From assembly GCF_027744825.2 (NCBI RefSeq), contig NC_071334.1:43191437-43255436 (forward strand): DNA of 64,000 bases, written 5' to 3'. Each line of letters opens with the position of its first letter. The first letter of the stretch is position 1. The stretch is from Synchiropus splendidus. Its lineage: Eukaryota; Chordata; Actinopteri; Syngnathiformes; Callionymidae. The notes beneath the pieces are model-generated. The model had not been told where the DNA came from, made no database searches, and saw only the letters and a list, made by a program, of their open reading frames with translations. This document shows, in pieces, positions 37,214 to 49,677 of the stretch. The position numbers and the translations under genes were made by a program.

Positions 37214-38749
37214 CACTCCAATCCAAAACCCAGAACAAGTTCCATCCGCAGCCGCTCACTTAAGTGTTAAGTGTCGCCGTAGTGTGTGATTCAGTCTGCG
37301 CGTCTGTCCTCCTCATCCCTAAAAAAAAAAAAAAACTCCTGACGCTGCGCTCAGGCGCAATCTGGTGCTGTTCACGGTGCTGGTCCGAAAATACTCAACC
37401 AAAGATTCAGTCAGTGAGGGCTGGATAAAGAAAGATGGAAAAACTTGACATCGCGTAAATGCGTGTTCTTTACTACTACATGAATTGAAATCGTTAAATG
37501 AGAAGTCAAAATTTAGGGATGATGTCTGGAGACTTGACTCCCTGTATTTAAAGTTGTTATTTTTCATTTAAGGATTTTAACTCCACTGCAGACATGTTGT
37601 AATTTGTCATATTGTCTCAGTCATATGGTAATACTTTTTTCTTTATTTGATTATTGGTTCTTTCTCACTTTGTATTTCCCCCCATTGCAATGTTTTTGTT
37701 CTGTCACTTTCTTCTGTTTACTGAAATCTAAAAACAACTTATACCAGTTAAAACAATTGACTGTTCTTAAATGGTTGTTCACCATTATGCAATAAAGATG
37801 AAATGACCAGGTAGTGATGGGGCTCTCCAAATGTTCTGCAGGTGCTCTAGTATCTGCAGCACCTGGTGGCACTTCATGCTTTTCACAGACTTCATTGGAT
37901 CTCCATGTTTAACCCTTGTTTAACATTCAGGGTGAGCGTGTAATGGCGTTCCTCCTGTGTGTCAGGCAGGTCAATAGCGGTGGACATGATGGTGACACCA
38001 CAGACAGGTCGACAGTCCATCACAGTGACAGCCTTCTGTGCTCGATCAGACAACTCTGAGTCAACTGAACCATTGTGCAGCTCTGGATCTGTGGCTGGAA
38101 CATTCAACCATTGGTGTGACACTTCATCCTGTGCACCCCAAAACATCACGAATCACTGGTGGGAATCCGTCCTTCTCATTCGCCCAGATTTGGACTGGAA
38201 CTGAGACTAAAGCAGCGGTGATGGTGGAGTGTACATGTGTGACCTTTCACTCCTCGACGATCCATCATGCTCCCTCTTCATCTATCCTTCTGTCTTTCTG
38301 AATCTTCTTCACACTTCTCCACTTTCTTTTTAGTAGTACCTCTCCTTTCTCCTATGTCCCTTTCTGTCCTCTATCTCTTTGTCTTGTTTTCTTTTTTTGT
38401 CTCATCTTACAAGGAACAAACCGCATGGAACTTGCTCTTCTTTCCAGTCATTGCCTGACCATCCGCCATCATTTGATCTCTGGACTGTCTACACCAGAGA
38501 CCTCACTGTGGGGACCAGCTGTGAGCCACCTAAAAGTAAACTGTATTCATCGTTTTTATTATTTTTGGAAAGGTACAGCAAAACTAGAAACTTTAGAAGT
38601 TACAGGTAAGGATGGAAGGGAGGGGGTGTTCAGAATTGGAATTGAGATCTTGCTCAAGGAGGAAGCAAGTGGGCGCCTTTAGCATCTCCTGAGATTTCAA
38701 GTAAACATACTAATGGTGAGTAGAACCTCCATCTCGAGCACCAAACACA

Positions 38750-39160
38750 CACACATGCATTTGTTTTTCTGTCCTTGTGGGGATATTGTGAGGTTTCCCA
38801 TTCCCATAACCCTTTCCCCAGCCTCTCACCCTAAACCTAGCCATCCAAAACAAATGGCTGACCTTAACCAGTACTCTGAGCAGAGCTGAAACCCTGGTAT
38901 AATGATCCAGTTATTTTGAAGTCTTCATCCACAAACTGAGACATGACCTCATGGGGTCCAGCCAAATGTCCTCACAATCTCATATGGTGCTCACAAGGAT
39001 AGTGTTATGTCAAGAATTGATTTTATTTAAAATGTTCTCTTACCCTCTTCTCTTTGGGTTTGACGGCCCCACTCAACAGTCACAATATAGAACCTGGCCA
39101 CTTAGGAAATTCAATTAAACCCTGTGAGCACAGGCCAAAATGTCCTCACAAAAAGGTGAC
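38750..39160 (-). repeat. GAGGACATTTT repeat family, reversed members
   Basis: Reverse-strand members: ttcccataaccctttccccag, cctaaacctagccatcc, gctgaccttaaccag, ccaaatgtcctcac at about 38970, and a second ggccaaaatgtcctcac at 39132-39148. These are complements of the blocks in the other copies. Confidence 0.7.
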
Positions 39161-39374
39161 TTGTCAAGACTTGCTGCTCTGAAGTATGGAAAAGCATGTC
39201 TTCTCACTGTAAGCGGCCAACCTTTATAAACATTGGGCGGTTGAGATCCAGTGCATAAGACAGTCCAAAGAGGAGGTGGACTGCATTTGGAAGGTTATCC
39301 GTCATCATCAATGTCATCGTCTCCCTCGATGACATTGTCTGACAAGGATGGACTGAGAAACATCCCAATGCCTA

Positions 39375-39560
39375 CACCAGGGGTGGCCAAACAGTCAAAG
39401 GCTAAAAGCCACATTGTTTTACTGTGTTGCTGAAAACAGCCACATGCTACAAACATGTCAGGTTGTGAGGCTCACCTGAGCAGCTGGTCATGTGACTTAG
39501 CGGCAGTATAGCGGCTAAAGCACATCACAAGGTTGCTGGTTTGCGTCCGGCGTATGTCTC
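39375..39560 (+). mobile_element. hAT-like end plus SINE-like segment
   Basis: accaggggtggccaaac and ctaaaagccacattg (39375-39415) are a typical hAT repeat end. The following tagcggctaaagc and ggttgctggtttgcgtcc (about 39508-39550) resemble A- and B-box promoter sequences of a tRNA-derived SINE. Both are fragments. Confidence 0.4.
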
Positions 39561-40059
39561 TTGTGCATGTATTTTTAAAAGTCATACATTTTACTGTGAT
39601 GCTCCTGGGAATACCAAGCGGCATAGATAGAAATGTGTGCGCCATTTATCTACGCTGCTGACAGGAGCGTCTCATCTTCACTCCACTGATTTCAACAGAC
39701 TTCACCACCATCAACAACGAATCATAGGTGAAACACATGCCATACCTTTAGTTTAGGGAATGACAAAGTCATGTCAGTCGTGTTGATCGTGGATCTGATG
39801 ACACTCCAAGTCTGAGGACCGCCACTCGCATCGCCATTGAACGTGCTCCAAGTCGGCGGTGGGAGGGGGCATAGATGTGCGGCGAGGTTTATTGTTTGTG
39901 TTTCAAAGTGAAACTCAAGTCAAAGTATAGCTGTGACTTTTTCCTGTTATTTCCTGTATAAACCATCATCTCAATAGCAACTTGACCAAAACTGCAGCCA
40001 GTTCGTCGACTCATTTGGTGAAGATCTGCATGAAACTGGGGAAAGAGTCGCATGTGGAG

Positions 40060-40180
40060 TCCTGGTTAAGGTCAGCCACTTATTTTGGGTGGTTAAGTTA
40101 AGAGTGAGAGGGTGAGGGAAGCATTATGGCAATGAGAGGCCCCCCAAAAAATATTAAAATAAACGTGTGTGTGGCAGTAT
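40060..40180 (+). repeat. GAGGACATTTT repeat family, partial member
   Basis: Contains gtcctggttaaggtcagcc, attttgggtggttaagtta and gtgagggaagcattatggca followed by cgtgtgtgtgg; this is the right half of the family. Confidence 0.6.
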
Positions 40181-40569
40181 TAAAAGGACTTTTCAGCAAG
40201 TGACTCAGGGCAACTCAAACAAGTTATTCAAACCAACACTGAAGCATAGTCTCGGTAGCTAATGTAACCTGACTTGAATGTTCTGAGCATGACATAGCAG
40301 GATGCAAGGTGGAAGCATCAGAGCACTGGAGGAAATGGACTTAGAACAGCTATCTACCATAGTGGACACCATTGACTGCCAAGGTGGTATCAAGAGAGAG
40401 GACGATGAAAAGTGGTCCGTCCAGAGAGCTGCCCAGATATGACAAATAAAACAGCTGATGCAATCATAGCTCGAACTACACACTCCATGTTGTTGCCATA
40501 AATTTCCTTATATTTAAATAAAATGCTGAAGTCAAAGCAAATGTGTTGCTAAGAGGTTACCCCTCACTC

Positions 40570-40790
40570 AAGATCAGCGGCAATACTGTGGGGAGGGTCT
40601 TCTCCAACAAGCCACTCAGGAGTCCTCATCTCAGATGACCTACGGTGGATCCTGCATCTTCAGTGAGTCACCAAAAAGCCATGAAAGATGCTCTTCTTTC
40701 CTCTGCAGCTGCGGAAATTCAGCGTGTCACCCACCATGTCTTTGCTTGTGGTTTCTTGTCATACACTCTGTGAAGTGGGATTGATAATGG
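40570..40790 (+). mobile_element. LINE reverse-transcriptase fragment (L2/CR1/Rex-like)
   Basis: Frames across the stretch read SGVLISDDLRWILH, then VTKKP and PLQLRKFSVS, matching the thumb-region motif GVxISDDLxW...LVKKAQQR..FLRQLKKF of vertebrate non-LTR retrotransposons. Stops and frame changes show it is dead. Confidence 0.7.
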
Positions 40791-41431
40791 CAGTGCAGCT
40801 GGATGCAACAGAGACTGAGCAAGTTGCAGCATCATTTGTTGAGATGAGCATGAAACCCAGGATTGAACTGAACAAAAAGCTAATCCTGACACAGCTGGTT
40901 CATGTTCTTCATTCATGGAGTGTAATCCTACTCACCGTCACCTGCTCTTCCTGGTGTATTCACCACGCTCACCAGAGCTTTGTTGGTGGCCTTTGAAAAT
41001 GTCAGTATGCATCAGGTCCTATGGATTTTAATGATATCCATATGGCTTGGAGCTCACATACACAAAACATTTGGGCTGAGAGGAGGAATGGGAAAGAGCT
41101 ATGGTTGGATTGCCTGCACCAGTGACTAGCTGAAGGGACTGAAAAATCATCATCAGGTACTCTACTCAGATGGAGCTATGAGTCATAATGTCATATCCAT
41201 CAGTAGAGAGCACTGCAGTGGATACCGAGATAGTTCATCCACACATGTGATCAAGAGGTGTGCAACAGGATTTAATAACGTGACTCAAGCTTAGCTTATA
41301 TATATATTTGTCTTGCAAAAAAAAAAGCATTTCGAAAGATCTTGCAATTTTTGTCATTTAAAATCTTTCAATAAATTGTCTATAAAATAAAATATTTAAT
41401 GAAATAACATAAATTATGGCATAATTTGACT

Positions 41432-41436
41432 TAGCT

Positions 41437-41486
<50 letters not shown>
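41432..41486. repeat. (TA)n microsatellite
   Basis: Pure TA run followed by CA-rich (acacacatacacacacatatacac) interrupted repeat. Confidence 0.95.
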
Positions 41487-41495
<9 letters not shown>

Positions 41496-42099
41496 ACACA
41501 CATATACACATATATGTCATATATCATGATTTATTTACTTTAAATAACTATTTCCATTGTTATTGCAGTTTTGAGTTTCCAGATAAATCCTTAGCATTCT
41601 TTGACTAATCTTGCTTCATAAAAAAAAAATTCTCTCTTCACATTTATTTTGTTGTGCATTTAGACCACAAACCACAAAGCAAACTTTGGCAGACGTCACG
41701 TTAGCCGTTAGCTCTGTTAGCTCTGCGGTGCAGACAGTCTTTGGCGTTGCGGGTCCGACAAGGATCCCTCCCTCCATGGTTCTGTGGTGAAAGTGTGTGG
41801 TCAAGTTAGAGGCGCATCAGGTTTAAAAACAGCTGGAAGTTGCGCACATGAGCGGCTTCTTGGCTGTGAGTGTGTGGGAAGAGGAGCGCCGCGCACCACA
41901 GCAGCGCTGCTTTGACTGACGGACAGATCAGCGCATCAACACACTGTAGCTCTACAGTAGAGTGGAGAGAAAGAATGTCAGTGAATCCATCACCTCACCT
42001 TGGTTGATCCTCAACACGTAATTGTCATGATTTCATGTCATCATATCGTCCACCTCTATCTCCGGACACATGAGGTGAAACTGGATCAGCGTGTCTTTG

Positions 42100-42215
42100 A
42101 GCCTTGGGAGGAAACCAGAGAAACCCACGGGCACAGGCAGAGAACATGCAATGGCCATGCAGAAAGGCCACTGGTCCGAGCTGGGAATCAAACCTGCAAC
42201 CAACACACCATTCAA
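42100..42215 (-). repeat. Fish interspersed repeat fragment
   Basis: Plus strand reads gggaggaaaccagagaaacc, gagaacatgcaatgg, cagaaaggcc and gggaatcaaacctgc, which is the reversed form of the widespread fish repeat also seen at 19255-19320. Confidence 0.65.
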
Positions 42216-42339
42216 AATTGGCCTGATGAGAGTGATTCAGATTTCTGGGGACGACTTGAAGTTGTTGGAAGTAAACCTGGGTAAAATTCACTTCAATATT
42301 TTTGCTTGGCCAAGGCTCTGAGTTAGAGCTTTGGATGAA

Positions 42340-42720
42340 TTGGTTGAAATTTGGGATTATCAGCTGTGACTCCTGCCAGTCACTAAGATGCTGAGGTTCT
42401 TTCTGGGAGTGAGCAGGATGGATAGGATCAGGAAGCAGTAGATCAGAGGGACAGCACATGTGCTCAGGTGTTAGATGGAGATGGTTTGGACATGTACAGA
42501 GGAGAGAGAGCCAGTACATTGGTAGATGAAGATGTTGAGGTTGGAACTGCCAGGCAGAAGGTGGAGAGGAAGGAGATTGATGGAGGTGGTGAAGGAGGAC
42601 ATGAGGTTTGTAGGTTTGAGAGAAGAGGAAGCAGAGGACAGGGTGAGATGGAGGAAGATGATCCACTGCTGCCAGACCTGAAGGGAGAAGCCGAAAGAGA
42701 AAGAAGAAGAAGAAGATGCC
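42340..42720 (+). mobile_element. LINE 3' end with reverse-transcriptase C-terminus
   Basis: A frame from about 42480 reads RWFGHVQRRESQYIGR, then shifted [20 protein letters not shown] and VRWRKMI. This is the conserved C-terminal segment of a common fish LINE family (WFGHVQRR...GRRMLRMELPGRR...). The end has a GAAGCCGAAAGAGAAAGAAG tail. Several stops mark it as dead. Confidence 0.8.
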
Positions 42721-43124
42721 TGTCACACACTCAATCCGTAATACTGTACCACGCCATGCACAAAATTGTAAGCTCACTAGTTTTGGTTTCAACAAGAATC
42801 TATTCAGTGCACTCAGCGATCCATAAACATATAGGATGTACGTGAAACATGCTTGGGCTTTAATCTGTTTATTTGGGTGGTGAGATCAGGCTTAACCCGC
42901 ATCCATCTATATTAAGATTCACACTCAATGTTTGGTCTGTACAGTGGAAGACTTTTTCTCCAGGCGAGCTGTCCAACGCAGCTGCCATGGCTGCTTCTTT
43001 CACTTGTGGCTGCACATCTCCAAATATACAAACCACCTGTTCTCAAGGGCAAACTCTCCTTTTTCGCTGCAAACAAACCCTCAATCAGGCGCTTGTCTTG
43101 CTGACGCAGATGAGCAACAACATA

Positions 43125-43130
43125 TTTATT
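43125..43130 (-). terminator. Candidate BTC poly(A) signal
   Basis: AATAAA on the minus strand, about 335 bases beyond the BTC stop codon; a reasonable 3'UTR end. Confidence 0.5.
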
Positions 43131-43462
43131 GTCCCTGCATGATGGTTAAAGTATCTCTGCATCTGAGAAATAAATGTGTAAATAAAAAAAAGGAGAGGAA
43201 AAGGGCGCTGTGTGGAGTCCTGCTCATGCTTCACGCCCTCTGTACGACAAACACCAACCCAAAGGTCGGCTGTTGGTTTGTATCCCATGCAGCTCCTGAA
43301 CTTAAAGGGTGCAGTGCTACTGTCCGGCTACGGCGTAGAATCCACCTTCATTGTTCCAGCTTGGTGCAGAAAGTGTTGCATCAAAGAGTGACAGACAGCT
43401 GCTTCTCTCACTTGAAGGACTGCGTTCTTCATGTCTGAACAATCCAGACGCACAAACAGTCT

Positions 43463-43978
43463 TCACACAGAGTTGGTGTGAGTCGGTTCTGCAGACTCAG
43501 CGATTGAGTGTGTTGCATTGGTGTCCATCATATGAAGCTTTTCTGTGCCGTTCCTCGTTCCTTCTCGCTGCCTTCGCATCCCACGACGTCTGGACCTGCG
43601 ACTGAGATGGTTGTTAGATTTAGTGTCAGGGACCTCTGAGTGCTTTTGACCACGCTGCAAACGATGTAACATCGATTGTTTTTTTTGTTGTTGTTGTACA
43701 TCACAAAAGCAAATAAGAATGTTAGAGGCACCTGAAAGAAAACTATAATGCATATTATGAAACACAAAAAAACTCTTTTGGAAGTCATTGACAGAAACTA
43801 AAACATCTGTCCAAGAAGTTCACAAAAAGTTCTCATTATTTTCTCCCATCTTTCAACCTTTCAGATCTAAATCAAATTCTCGCTGCCATAAAAGCTTGAC
43901 ATTTCTACACTCACCATATAACGTCTTCTGTCAGACAGTACGATTGTGAAGGACATAGATAGAAGAATAAATAAATAA

Positions 43979-44030
<52 letters not shown>

Positions 44031-47000
44031 TTCTATCGTATATATCTTCATCGCAGCAGAGTACATCCATTAAAATGAATGAAAAGTGGAGAGCCTTTTA
44101 TCCTTTCCTTGAGATAAGATGTGAGTTACATGCTGTTTGAGGAGAGATGTTAGAAACATGTTACAGTGAGATGTGGTTAAATCCAAAGACCAAAATTTTT
44201 ATTCTTTTGTCTGTTTGTTTTCCTTGTCCTGTTTTCCGCCCAGACACATCTGCATGTTTAATAAATGTTTTCTTGTTTTATAGAATCAGCTTTCAAAACA
44301 AGATGGAAAAAAAATAATAATAATAATAAATCCATAAAATAAAAACCTGGAACACCAGCAAAATCTGTTCATTTTTCTCTGAAAACTGAAATCTATTTGT
44401 CTATTGTTCCATTGACAGAAAGACAAACGACCACACGCTGTTCTCTCCTCTCCCAGGTAAATCGAATGTGGCTTCAGCACATGAACTTACTGTGCATGGA
44501 TGCAGATGAAAACAATGAAGAGGATGAGGACCACAAGTCCTGCAATGGCGCAGTAGGTGATGATCTGCTTTTTATCTGTCAACCATGCGGGGATGAGATA
44601 TTCACATCTGGCCCCATCGTACCCATCATGGCACCTGAGACAACGCAAGAAACGTTGATCAGCTAGAAGTGAGCAGATTGTTCTGATGTGTAAGCTTGTC
44701 ACCTGCAAGATGGCGTCTTCTGTTCTGTAACGTAACGACAATCTCCGTGAATGCAGTAATACTGCAGTTCCTTTGGACATTCAGAGAAGTGGCCGCTCCA
44801 CGGCGTCTCTGTCGTGGCTGTAGTGACTGCCGTGAAAAGACCCTATTAGTTCCCAGCTTTTGGCCCCTAACAAGAAAAACACCATTTTGCTGTTGAGCAT
44901 CAGCTGCTTCTGTTCTCCTGATTTTTATGATCAGAACTATGCTTTTTGTGATTGGCTTGATAATTCAGAATGGTGATCTCTCAGAGACCTGGAGAAGAGC
45001 AGATGCCCCTTCACATACAACAGAAATGAACATGGTGGTTGATGCAGACATTCATTCGGTAAGGCATATTGAAACTATTATAGTATTAATAAAGGTAAAA
45101 ATATGGTACAAACCACAGGGCAAATCTGCGACTGTTTGACCTGCCATTAAATTGGTCTGGTGTGATTGACTCCACGTGCGGAATGTTTCGATCAGGTTTT
45201 TAAAAACATTTGCAAGAACCAGTGAATCTTGAAATGAAGGATTTGGTGGTACGTCTGCCATACTTTTGCAAATAAATATCTGCAAAAGATGATGTTTGTC
45301 ATCAGGTGCAACGTATATGTCGGCTCCACTTCCGGGTATGAGAAAGAACGTATCATGATAGGCTGGTATGTCCTGACATGAGGATGGCAAGTCCGACATC
45401 AAGGCACATTTTTCACTGAAAGCAAAAACCTGAACATGACAGCCAATCACAATGTGGAAAAGATGTGGAAAAGAGGAACAACCTGATGACAAACATCATC
45501 TTTTGTGGACAAAAATGTTTTATGTGTGATGCCGTTAGTGACGCCATCATCCGACGGCATGTAAGATACATGGTCCACATTTGGTACCGACACATGTCAA
45601 GACAATAGACACATTTATAGTCAACATGACTGCATGACTTACATGTAAGCAAATGTTCATTTTAAGAGCAAAGTAAAACCAGACTTATTTCAGCGCAAAA
45701 TACATGGACGTCAAAGCCGTGTACAGAAGTTCAGTACATTTTCCAGTAAAGTAGAATACTCGCTACATCATCAGTGTTTACAAAGTGAACATGTCTATAT
45801 CACACAGATTATTTTAAATCAGAACTCTTTTGGCTTTGGGACTGTTAATTGTCACAATTTCAAACAGCAGTTTAATTTTGTCTTTGCTCTCAGTTGTATT
45901 AAAAATATTCTACGTACAAGCCGAATGGGGCCATCATTATTTTGTACAGATTTTGCTCTAAATCAAAGAAAGGGAATAACATAACATTCATAACAAGGCA
46001 GTAGTTTAGTCAACGCATCTTTCAACTGTTCTGTACTTTTGTCCAATCACATCATTGATTTCAACAAAACACAGAGTTGTGGCGAAATTCAATGGCCTTC
46101 TGTTATCTTTACATGGAGATTATGCCACACAGATTTAGGCCACGGTCCTTCAGTCTGACATATTTTGGTCGGTGATAAACAATGGTGTCTACTTATGCTG
46201 CTGTGTGTTTCTTCCGTTTCTGTTATTCTGTGCTTCACGATGCTCTTCGGAAAGCTTCCATTCTACTGCAGCGGCTTGTAGGGTCATGTTAAGGTCGAAG
46301 ACTTCACTGATTCGATCCCTAAACCTCTCAACATATTGATAGATTTGACATATTTTATCATTATTCTCACCTAAGGAGGTGATGACTGGAGGTGACTGCT
46401 GTGCGGGGCGTTGTTTTGATGGACGTAGAATTTGATCTCGACATTTACAATCTCTGAATGTAGCTTAATTTTCTCATGTGACATAGCTGTGACATTCACC
46501 CACCTCAGTGGAAGTTCTGGAACGGTCATGTTTATAAATAGACTGCAACATGAGCCTCAGCGGTGAGCCCTGACAAATTCCTCCAAGCGCGGAGTCATTG
46601 AACTTTCATTTATCACGGTGAAGACACTCCTTCATGAAACCAAATAAACTCTGTGCAGCTACAACTCCCATACCTGGGCATGCCCTCTTCACCTACATGC
46701 TCACAGACAAGGGACTCCACCCCGCGGCTGCTGCTCTTCAACTATCACGCCTGACCTCCCGACCGCAAGTTACACGCTGTCTTCCACCACCAAAGGCCAC
46801 CGCTATCTTTACTACACACTCCTGCCCGGTTACCTGCCGACTGACGTTCAGGTGACATCAATGGGCGCACTTCAACCGGACACAAGTTTGTGTGCTTTAT
46901 CTTCACAAGAATCTGGTCGTCAAGCACAAGGTCATCATAAACGCTTGCCTGGTTCTTAGCGTCCGTGGAGCACTCTTTATCAGCAGTTGCACAGGTTTTT

Positions 47001-48879
47001 CCAAAGTGTTTTGACTGAGATGGGTTTTCCTGCCCTTCTGCAGACTCTCATGTGCCCTCCATCAACTGGCGAATCAATAAGGTCAGCAGGGAAGCTCTTC
47101 GTATCTTGAGCACAACCACTTCTTCACTTATCTGTCCTTCCCAGGGCACTGTTTTTTCTCCTAGTTTGATCATTAAAATTAATTAAAAACCTGCTTGCAA
47201 AACTTGATTCTGAGTTTGGCTTCAACATTAGTACAGGGCAAATATAAATATAGGATTTTTTTCCACTGGCATGAACCTGAAAATAGAATGCTTTTCATGT
47301 TAAATATGACAACTCTAAAATATCTATCGTTTCATTTTACATCTGATGGACAGTCAATCTTTATCAGCGAATTAAGGAAAACTAGCTAACATTGACTTTG
47401 TCTTGGGAAAGATAGACCTTTTTCTGTACTTGGTTATTAGCATCGTAGCTTAGCAGTGTATTGTTTGTAAGACTGACAAGATCTTGTCAAAAGTATCTGG
47501 TGGGTGGCTGCACAGGTACTTGTACTCCCTGCCAGCTATTTGTTTGCATTAGACTGCTTCGACTGGTTATGCGCTGACAAGCTTCTAGTTTCATGGCAAA
47601 TGGGGCAAACACAGTTGTACGTGTGTGGAAAAAAATACTATAAATTGCATTCATTTTGCTTCATTTTTTTTATTGTTTTAGACATTTTATGAAAGTCCCA
47701 CCAAGTAGCCACAAACACAGTACACATTATGACCAACACTCCGGGCTGTATTGTAGATGATGGGGTACTAGATGGCCCCCGTGCCTGTCTTTTTGGATAG
47801 GCCTGCGATGACCTAATTCATTTTTAAGTTGTTGGCTAACTAAACTGACATAAAGTCAAATATCTATTGTTACAGTAGCGTTAGGGTTATGGATGAACAC
47901 AGGGCAGCCACAGCTGTTGTGGCTGAATCTAAATTGGCATTTTAAACAGATATTAAATGTGAATACCAAATAAATGTTTACCTGAATAAGAAGTTTATAT
48001 CATAGCACACTATTTTCATACATGTTAGATGATATATTGTATTAAACTTCATGAAACCTGAAGTGACAAAATTGGATTTGATACCAATACATGAACTAAT
48101 ACATTAAAAAAAATCAGAAAATCTTATTTTGCTAATGTTTTTGGTACTTTTCTGCTGCCTGTATGAGTAAGTATTGGGTCAGTCAGTGAGACTTTTTTCT
48201 TTTTCTGAATTTTCAGAAAAAAAACCCCTTTATAATTTATATTCCAATTACTCAACAACATTACTCCTGTGACTACCTGTAGCCATTTACAAGAAACCGC
48301 TTGGCACAAATCTACCTGTACAGTTGTTTCCGTTGCTACGGTGATGGCAGAGGGACTCTGTGGGACTGGCAGGCTCCCTGGTGCCGTTCCAACTGGCCTG
48401 AGAGTATTTGCACAGAGCCAGGGCTGTGGTCAGAGACAAACAAAAGCTGATGCTCCACACATATATTAGCAAGCAATAAAGACACCCTCTGTGAATGAGG
48501 GGCCCTTGCAGTAAGATAGGAAAGAAGTCTCGTAAGTCGATCCTCTTTAATTAAAATGCTCAGCAAGACTGGGTTGAATTATTGATCAAATTCAGCTGTG
48601 TGTGTGTATAGTGACAAACGTGTCATGGAAGATTCCTGTTATGACAAGGAGCTGAAGAATTTACTGCTTTTTCTTTAATCATTTACCAACACACCCATTC
48701 AGTTATAAAGGCGTGAGATTTGTGAACCCGAAAGCATTTTTGTTGGGACAATTTTGGCACTGTATGAAGAGATAGCAGCATAAAAATAGTTTCATGCTTC
48801 TTCACAGGCACACAGCCAGGAAAGAGGATCACAACCTACCTGTTAGAAGTCCCACATAAAGTCTGTTGACGTTCTCCAT
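43463..48879 (-). CDS. btc: Betacellulin, EGF-family growth factor precursor, complete
   Basis: Membrane-anchored ligand of EGFR/ErbB receptors, released by shedding. Five minus-strand exons: 48840-48879, 48316-48423, 44703-44817, 44491-44634, 43463-43601; phases match and give about 181 aa. The signal peptide is short (MENVNRLYVGLLTALALC). Then WNGTREP and NCTATTETPWSGHFSECP align with human betacellulin NGT/NST and NCAATT...GHFSRCP. The EGF domain has six cysteines with exactly the human spacing (CX7CX4CX10CX1CX8C), including YYCIHGDCRYV and GYDGARCEY, and is split by an intron between the fourth and fifth cysteine as in other EGF ligands. A 20-residue membrane helix (TYCAIAGLVVLILFIVFICI) precedes a basic RRSRRRGMRRQR tail. 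The middle CxC residue is Arg where human has Val. The last acceptor is tandem (43601 or six bases on). The first exon is the least certain part. Confidence 0.92.
43958..44037. repeat. (TA)n microsatellite inside a 12-bp inverted repeat
   Basis: gatagaagaata (43958-43969) is perfectly complementary to tattcttctatc (44026-44037), enclosing a TA microsatellite. The whole block could fold into one long hairpin. It lies in the last BTC intron. Confidence 0.8.
44818..48315 (-). other. BTC intron 2 with unexplained open frames
   Basis: This 3.5-kb intron contains two minus-strand open stretches with ordinary protein-like composition: 45052-45492 (146 codons) and about 46190-46460 (about 90 codons, including ERFRDRISEVFDLNMTL and AAVEWKLSEEHREAQ). 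I do not recognise either. They may be parts of a decayed transposon or a retained non-host gene. The rest is AT-rich. Confidence 0.4.
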
Positions 48880-49645
48880 GCCGTCTCTTTCAGTCACAAC
48901 ATGAGATATAAATCATGTCAGTGACCTTTGTAAGGTGAGGGGGCGTCCTGTGGAAGTTCTCCAGTGTCCATAGAAGTCATAGTTCCTCATTCAAGTAAGA
49001 AAAGTTAGGCCAGGGAAGTTTAAGACGAGTTAAAGTGAAGCAGCTCATGCAGTGGATCACCAGAGTGTGAGAATAGAAACGAAGGAAGGCGTGTGCACTG
49101 AAACCTAATCCCGCTCCCCGCCCCGCACCATTAAAGGGAATACAACTCCATTCAAGCCACTCAGGTTATTTCCACTCGGAAGAACAACTGCAGCTTCATA
49201 CCTGCCGCCGTGGCGCTCATGGGAAGCACACAACAGGTGGAGCATTGTTTCTACAGTTTGATCTGGAGTTATTGCAACATGAAGAGTTTCTTTGATCAAA
49301 ATTGAGACACGTCAGAGGAAAGGCGGAATTCAGGCGGCGATTCTAAACCGGATTTGTTAGTCTGCAGTCCTGTCAGCTGTGAACGAATGAGATGGAAGAA
49401 AGATCAAAGCCTATGTCTTTGAAACGGCTTTGTTCATCCTCACATAAGCATGTACACCATTTGGAGGTTGCACAGTGAAAAATGTCATGTAATCTCAAAA
49501 TAGAAACACTGTACTTACTGCACTATTAGCTATGAGAAAGGTAAACATACCACGTTTATATTATATAAGATGTGTTTAGTTATATAGTGCAGGGCAACAC
49601 AGTAGGATATAATAACATAATAGTGTAGGCACAATTTGGGTGGTG

Positions 49646-49677
<32 letters not shown>

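Larger units (their letters stand above)
37290..43110. other. RXFP3-BTC intergenic region
   Basis: Mostly transposon-derived or unassigned DNA: reversed members of the GAGGACATTTT family (38750-39160), a hAT-like end with SINE-like sequence (39375-39560), another family member (40060-40180), LINE reverse-transcriptase pieces (40570-40790 and 42340-42720), a TA microsatellite (41432-41486) and a common fish repeat (42105-42215). A GC-richer patch at 41690-41960 has no gene I can recognise. Confidence 0.6.

Noticed and set aside
36084..37259. Frames of 60-170 codons on both strands inside RXFP3
   Set aside because: They are shadows of the GC-rich receptor ORF in other frames.
42025..42795. 256-codon minus-strand frame, the second longest ORF in the window
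   Set aside because: It is antisense to a known fish repeat and a dead LINE 3' end; the Pro/His/Leu-rich product has no domain.
44487..44780. 97-codon frame as a stand-alone EGF-like gene starting at its own ATG
   Set aside because: Its upstream half is intron and wrong-frame exon; the real BTC exons are 44491-44634 and 44703-44817.
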